Assembly (NCBI GenBank): GCA_903934015.1
Contig: CAIZMI010000003.1
Location: 1-61,438 of the forward strand
Origin: an uncultured bacterium
Lineage (GTDB): Bacteria > Patescibacteriota > Andersenbacteria > UBA10190 > CAIZMI01
DNA: 61,438 bases
Direction: 5' to 3'
Under the pieces are notes generated by a model. The model made no database searches and had not been told where the DNA came from. It saw only the letters and a list, made by a program, of their open reading frames with translations. How positions within the stretch are numbered: position 1 is the first letter of the stretch; each line of letters begins with the position of its first letter. This document shows positions 56,377-61,438 of the stretch, piece after piece. The position numbers were made by a program, and so were the translations under genes.

Positions 56377-57095
56377 TCTTCTCTCCCCTCATTTTCGATT
56401 ATGTTTGCAAAGGCATTTAGAAGCTGGATGTTGTGCTCATAGCGCATTCTGGTTGGTCCAATAATTGCCAGTAGACCTCGTTCACCGCTTGGCAAATCAC
56501 AGGCGGCTAAAATCATGCTGACATGCTTTACGTCCGCAAATGGATTTTCACCACCGATATATACTTGCGGAATCTTATTTAATTTTGAAACAAGATCATC
56601 ATAATTATCTTCCAAAACATCCAATATCCTTGAAACATCCAATAAACATTCGGCATCAGCGAATTCCGGTTCCCTGATTAGTTCCGGAAGTCCTGCCTCG
56701 TGAAACTCATCGCGGTCTATTAATCCAGCAATCGCCATATTTTGTGATAATCCAGCCAAAAGCTTTGCTGTTCCTCTCGCAAGACGATTATGCTGGGCGC
56801 GAGTACTCAAAAGCTCTGATTTTAGGCGGTTAATTTCATTTTTAGTGAGATATTCATCTTTTATAGTTTCATCGACAAAATAACGGTATCCTTTATCTGT
56901 CGGAGTGCGACCGGCCGAAGTGTGTGGTTGCATCAAATATCCGGCATCTTCTAACCATGACAGTTCAGCACGGACAGTAGCCGAGCTGTACGGAAAATTA
57001 TAATTTTCCGTTAACGATTCCGAACCGATAGGTTCGGCGGTTTTAATATATTCCCTAACCAGGGCTTTTAATATTTTATCTTGTCTTTCGGTCAT
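56373..57095 (-). CDS. hrcA: Heat-inducible transcription repressor HrcA
   Basis: MTERQDKILKALVREYIKTAEPIGSESLTENYNFPYSSATVRAELSWLEDAGYLMQPHTSAGRTPTDKGYRYFVD. Confidence 0.97.
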   Translation of the reverse strand: MTERQDKILKALVREYIKTAEPIGSESLTENYNFPYSSATVRAELSWLEDAGYLMQPHTSAGRTPTDKGYRYFVDETIKDEYLTKNEINRLKSELLSTRAQHNRLARGTAKLLAGLSQNMAIAGLIDRDEFHEAGLPELIREPEFADAECLLDVSRILDVLEDNYDDLVSKLNKIPQVYIGGENPFADVKHVSMILAACDLPSGERGLLAIIGPTRMRYEHNIQLLNAFANIIENEGREE

Positions 57096-57127
57096 TAGTT
57101 TCTTGATGATTTATATAATAATCCATT

Positions 57128-57154
57128 TTAGCACTCTCGGCAATAGACTGCTAA
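57128..57154. promoter_or_regulatory. CIRCE operator upstream of hrcA
   Basis: TTAGCACTC-N9-GACTGCTAA, one mismatch to canonical TTAGCACTC-N9-GAGTGCTAA. Confidence 0.9.
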
Positions 57155-57191
57155 TTATGCTAATGTTTTTTAAAATCATGTCAAGAGAATA

Positions 57192-57216
57192 AAAAAACCA
57201 CCCCTGACTGGGCGGT
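57192..57216 (-). terminator. Terminator upstream of hrcA promoter
   Basis: Minus strand ACCGCCCagtcaGGGGTGGTTTTTTT. Confidence 0.7.
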
Positions 57217-57242
57217 TGACCGGTTTTATTCCGATGGCCTAT

Positions 57243-57491
57243 TTAGCCATCGCGCTTGCGTATTGGATGTAGTGTACCATATGGATTTCCTTGATAAATT
57301 CCAAGATAATCCCTGTGGCAAAAAAGGGTAAATCTCTCGTCTGTGCCACACTCAACCAAGAATGGGGCAATATCTCGCGACCATGGCCCGGATTCCCAAA
57401 ACTCGATATTTCCATTTCCCTCCAGGGCACATTGGAAGCAACGATTCATACTTCCATCTGGGTGTACAATGGCTTTGTAAAGAATGAGCAT
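57243..57491 (-). CDS. Hypothetical small protein
   Basis: MLILYKAIVHPDGSMNRCFQCALEGNGNIEFWESGPW...; followed by terminator. Confidence 0.5.
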   Translation of the reverse strand: MLILYKAIVHPDGSMNRCFQCALEGNGNIEFWESGPWSRDIAPFLVECGTDERFTLFCHRDYLGIYQGNPYGTLHPIRKRDG

Positions 57492-57881
57492 TTCCTCTCC
57501 TTCTCCTTGTTGAATCAATATTAATAAACCCGACTGAACGAAACATAAACATACATTGATTTGATTGTCAATATTCTCGTATTCTATTTCTTAATTGCTC
57601 ACTCATGTGAAAGTTAGAAGATTGCAATAAATACCTGAAAAACCACCACCCCCGAGACATTGGGAGTCCATACGCTGTCATTGCGTGGATTCTCGCTTTC
57701 GCGGGAAAGGATGCTTTTATAGAATTTTGTGTGTAATTAGATCAACTTTCAAACCGTTTAGGAGTTACACGGCATCCGTTCACAAAATTGTTCCCACAAA
57801 TTCACAATAAACACCATAGACAAGATCTGCATTAAGTGTTATGTAGGAGGCAATAAGTCTTCACTCTTCTCTCGTATTTCA

Positions 57882-58508
57882 ATGCAAAAACAACTTTTAA
57901 CTATCGCATTTATTGGAATCATCATAATAGGCGCGGTCACCGCCGGTGGGTATTATTTAGGTAAAGTCATCCAAAACCCAAAAACCACACCATCTCCTTC
58001 GGACTTACCACTTATTAATGAGTCAGTTGAATTGCCGAAATCATCTCTTTCCCCAACCCCAACTGAACCAGCACTACTCCCGACAGCTCCACCTAAAACA
58101 ACAACAATAAATCAACAACAAGTACAAGGTTCCGCGACGGTAAAAAAATCAACTCCCATTACAGCAGGAACTGGTCCAACAACAACAAAAGATGTATCAA
58201 TTCGTTTTATAGACGCACCAGCACAAATTAAATCTGGACAATCCTTTGTCGTAAGCTGGTTTGTTGATGGACCTGTTGGCATGATGGGCGACATTACGCG
58301 TCTTTCGTCAGATTTCAATTCAAATGGTTCATCCGGTTCTTCAAGTTCAACATCCTCGTCACAATCATTTGGCGCGTTTCAAATTCCGCAAAAATTTCAG
58401 TCTAACGTGACATTTAGCGGTAATTCCGGACTGATTTTGCTTAAAGTAACCGCGGAAGTAAACGGAAAAACCTATACTGCCACAAAATCTGCCCAATTGA
58501 TTAAATAA
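57882..58508 (+). CDS. Hypothetical exported protein with Thr/Pro-rich linker
   Basis: N-terminal TM, low-complexity TPTEPALLPTAPPKTTT, then Ig-like region ending TATKSAQLIK. Confidence 0.6.
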   Translation: MQKQLLTIAFIGIIIIGAVTAGGYYLGKVIQNPKTTPSPSDLPLINESVELPKSSLSPTPTEPALLPTAPPKTTTINQQQVQGSATVKKSTPITAGTGPTTTKDVSIRFIDAPAQIKSGQSFVVSWFVDGPVGMMGDITRLSSDFNSNGSSGSSSSTSSSQSFGAFQIPQKFQSNVTFSGNSGLILLKVTAEVNGKTYTATKSAQLIK

Positions 58509-58632
58509 TCGGTTTTGCGTCGTTCCATAACACCTGCCACCCAGTGGCTATAACAGAGGATGAGTATTGAGAATTTATGAGTAGTAATTGCTTTGGCCAC
58601 ACAAAGGTAGCCTCGCAAGACGAGTTTTTTAA

Positions 58633-59730
58633 TTATGCAGGATTAAACACCGCGTATACCGTATTTGCGTCTCTTGGATCAGTTAGCAGGAATCTAATCG
58701 CGTTTGTAAGCGGAAATTGGTACACCTTCCACTTAACTCCGCCATCCAAAGACGTATATAAGACATAATTCGCGCCCGCGTAAACCGTCTTCCCCACACC
58801 TGCCGCTATTGCATTGATTGAAACTGACTGCTTTTCACTGACTGGTAACGGCACAACCGACCATTTTTTACCATTATCAATTGAATTAAATATGCCCCGA
58901 TCCGTTCCCGCAAGGATATTTTTTGTTAAATTTCCTTCCGAAACAAATTGAATGGCTAGTAATGACTTTGCAGTAGTATCACCACTTTTAATTTCAACAA
59001 CGTCAAATGATTTACCGGCATCGCTTGAACTATAAATTTGACCATTTACAAGCAACACATACCATTGCCCTGTTGCGGGAGCAACCCGAACTCCGGCAAT
59101 ACCATAACTAAATGAGTGAGCGTTGCTCCAGGTGGCGCCACCGTCACTTGAAACAAGCAGGGCGCCGGAATTTGAACCGGTCAACAAGATTTCCGGTCGA
59201 GTTGGATCTACTTCCATCGCGGTTATTATGCCCGGGGCGATTTTCTTATTAAAAATCCCACCGGTTTGGACGACCGGATCAACATATAGCTCAACCCAGT
59301 TTTTTCCATCATCAAACGATTTCCAAATTTTATAGCGTAACGGATCGGTAACCGAATTGCCAAAAATAAATAAAATATTTTGATTACGCGGATGTACAGC
59401 CACCCCCAAAACGGATTGTGCGGGAGTTTTTACTTGATCCCATTCCACTAAAGCATTGTCAAAGTGTAATAATCCACTCGGACCGCCTGCCATATAAAGT
59501 TTTGCTGTATTGTACGGATCAAAAACAACCTTATAAGGAGCCACCTTTGTTATATCCAACCCGCCCTTGAATTTCGACATTTGTAGCCAATTTTGCCCAC
59601 CATCCTTAGAAACATAAACTCCACCGGGAGGAACAGCGACTGTTTTTGTTGTACTGCCACACCCGGCACCGAATAAAGCGACTGAACTAAGCAAGACAGC
59701 TAATTTTATGTTTATAGTGTTCATAAACAT
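58633..59730 (-). CDS. Ycf48/HCF136- or BNR-repeat-like lipoprotein
   Basis: Lipobox ALFGAGCGS; repeated DGGxxW motifs (SKDGGQNWLQM, SFDDGKNWVEL, SSDGGATWSN, SIDNGKKWSVV, SLDGGVKWKVY). Confidence 0.88.
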   Translation of the reverse strand: MFMNTINIKLAVLLSSVALFGAGCGSTTKTVAVPPGGVYVSKDGGQNWLQMSKFKGGLDITKVAPYKVVFDPYNTAKLYMAGGPSGLLHFDNALVEWDQVKTPAQSVLGVAVHPRNQNILFIFGNSVTDPLRYKIWKSFDDGKNWVELYVDPVVQTGGIFNKKIAPGIITAMEVDPTRPEILLTGSNSGALLVSSDGGATWSNAHSFSYGIAGVRVAPATGQWYVLLVNGQIYSSSDAGKSFDVVEIKSGDTTAKSLLAIQFVSEGNLTKNILAGTDRGIFNSIDNGKKWSVVPLPVSEKQSVSINAIAAGVGKTVYAGANYVLYTSLDGGVKWKVYQFPLTNAIRFLLTDPRDANTVYAVFNPA

Positions 59731-59847
59731 ATTTTACCACTCAATTGGTTAAATACAACTTAATTATCAAAATATATTGCTCAATTGAATCACGAATAAT
59801 AATTTGAACTATTTAACAAAGTTTAAGCATCTTGCTATACTAATGTT

Positions 59848-60753
59848 GTGTTAAGACAAATAAAAACAAAAGAGTTAACTTGGATAGACATTATAGATCT
59901 TGAAAAAAAAGATCTTGATTTTTTGGAAAGCGAATTTCATTTTCACGCGATTGATTTACAGGAAATCACTCATCGTTCAACGCGCCCGAAACTGGAAGAA
60001 TATCCCGGATATTTGTTCGCAATTGTTCACTCCCCAGTTTTTGACGCCAAATCGCGCAGTACAACTCCGGCGGAGGTGGATATATTTATTACAGAGGGAC
60101 ACATTATCACAGTTCACATGGGAAGAGTACATTTGCTAGATCAATTTTTCAAACAGATAAACGAAAGCACGGTATTACAAGAACGTTATGTGGGTCGTAG
60201 TTCCGCCTATCTTTTGTATAGCATCATGGGAGTGCTGATTGACTCATCGTTTCCCAAAATTGATCATATTTACGAAAAAATTGAACTTGCCGAACATAAA
60301 ATTTTTAATGGCGAGGAACGCGCAATGGTGTATGAATTAAGCGCTATTAGTCGTGATCTATCCGGTTTTCGACAAATCATTCGACCGCAAGTGCATTTAT
60401 ATAATCCCGATATGCTACACGGTGATTTTTCAACCCCCGCCTATAAAGCGATTTTTAAAAGCATTCAGTCGAGGTTGCAACGAGTTTGGGATGCACTAGA
60501 TAATCAATATGAAAAAATTTCCTCATTATCAGAAACTAACTCCAATCTGCTATCTCACAAATTAAATGAATTTATTAAGACCCTAACACTTCTTAGTGCC
60601 ATATTTATACCATTAGGCGTTATTTGTCAGGTTTTACCGACGATATCTGACGCTCCAAGATTAAATTTTGTTCTTTTCTGGATAATAATCGGCTTTATGC
60701 TTACTATCGATTTTGTAATTCTTTGGTACTATCGGACACGCCGAATGATTTAA
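59848..60753 (+). CDS. corA: CorA family divalent cation transporter
   Basis: Cytoplasmic domain plus two C-terminal TMs; TLLSAIFIPLGVICQVLPTISDAP; GMN motif not seen. Confidence 0.75.
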   Translation: MLRQIKTKELTWIDIIDLEKKDLDFLESEFHFHAIDLQEITHRSTRPKLEEYPGYLFAIVHSPVFDAKSRSTTPAEVDIFITEGHIITVHMGRVHLLDQFFKQINESTVLQERYVGRSSAYLLYSIMGVLIDSSFPKIDHIYEKIELAEHKIFNGEERAMVYELSAISRDLSGFRQIIRPQVHLYNPDMLHGDFSTPAYKAIFKSIQSRLQRVWDALDNQYEKISSLSETNSNLLSHKLNEFIKTLTLLSAIFIPLGVICQVLPTISDAPRLNFVLFWIIIGFMLTIDFVILWYYRTRRMI

Positions 60754-61328
60754 TGAATATAGCGCCATTATTAATAAAACTTATTCCTCGAGGTATATCA
60801 CCTAATCACATCACAGGGTTAAGGTTTTTTTTAATAGCACCTATTATCTACTGCATTTGGCAACAGCAGTGGTTGTATTTTGTCATTTTGTACATATTGG
60901 CATTATTTTCCGACTATCTTGATGGAATTTTGGCCCGACAACGCGGATTAACTACCAAATTTGGCGCGACACTTGATCCGGTAGTTGATAAATTATTGCA
61001 CATTGCTATATTTTGTTTTCTTATTCCCTTCGCTCCGATACTGATTAGCACAATTATTTTGCTCGATATTGTTGTTTTGTTTGGCGGGTGGATGGTAATT
61101 CACAACTTTAATAAAAATAATAAGAATCTTTACATTAAGGGCGCCAATATCTTCGGCAAACTTAAGGTAATTTTTCAGGGACTGGTAATTATTGTGTTGT
61201 ATTGCTACCAAATTTTTCCACAGACGATATTTTCATGGCCAATATCAATTATTTTAATTATATTTACCATTATTTTTTCCGCTTTATCAATTTTTCAATA
61301 CGCTAACGACTTAATGCGTGAGAAATAA
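60723..61328 (+). CDS. CDP-alcohol phosphatidyltransferase family protein
   Basis: SDYLDGILARQRGLTTKFGATLDPVVDKLLH matches DG(x)2AR(x)8G(x)3D(x)3D. Confidence 0.93.
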   Translation: MVLSDTPNDLMNIAPLLIKLIPRGISPNHITGLRFFLIAPIIYCIWQQQWLYFVILYILALFSDYLDGILARQRGLTTKFGATLDPVVDKLLHIAIFCFLIPFAPILISTIILLDIVVLFGGWMVIHNFNKNNKNLYIKGANIFGKLKVIFQGLVIIVLYCYQIFPQTIFSWPISIILIIFTIIFSALSIFQYANDLMREK

Positions 61329-61350
61329 AAATTATTAACGCAAAAAATGC

Positions 61351-61379
61351 TTGACAGTGTTAAATATTTCTCGTATAAA
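61351..61379 (+). promoter_or_regulatory. Sigma70-like promoter reading out of the window
   Basis: TTGACA-N17-TATAAA. Confidence 0.75.
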
Positions 61380-61438
61380 TTAATTAGATGCGAATTTAAA
61401 TAATTTTCGTCTAAAAAATAAGTTTAATATAATACAAA

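Overview
The window is gene-dense and AT-rich. Gene content (rpmA, rplI, pyrG, aspS, gltX, hrcA-grpE-dnaK-dnaJ, fmt/def, compact surface-polysaccharide genes, few recognisable regulators) fits a Candidate Phyla Radiation / Patescibacteria genome, most likely Parcubacteria-like; this placement is inference. I support about 55 protein genes, one intact tRNA-Lys(UUU), one shredded tRNA-Lys copy, a CIRCE operator, several sigma70-type promoters and terminators, and many palindromic repeats. Top candidates for follow-up: (1) a ~600-nt highly structured minus-strand RNA locus upstream of aspS with its own promoter, a UUCG tetraloop hairpin, a loop-to-Shine-Dalgarno pseudoknot and a terminator; (2) a tRNA-Lys copy interrupted by three palindromic inserts next to an intact copy and a 300-bp array of hairpins; (3) a 252-bp MITE with perfect 20-bp TIRs and an 8-bp target duplication; (4) a 2H-phosphoesterase/uridine-kinase-like fusion that could be an RNA-end-healing enzyme; (5) a UmuD-like protein with both catalytic residues and the cleavage site changed; (6) a PriA homolog that lost its ATPase motifs but kept the zinc cysteines; (7) a GC-rich, apparently active-site-ablated paralog beside a DHH-type phosphoesterase; (8) a 28-bp dif-like palindrome directly upstream of a Xer recombinase; (9) an ApbE/FMN-binding/RnfD-FNR electron-transfer module and a TspO/DUF2177/DUF1295/pyrimidine-dimer-glycosylase light-stress-like cluster. 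All calls come from reading sequence only; no database search was run.
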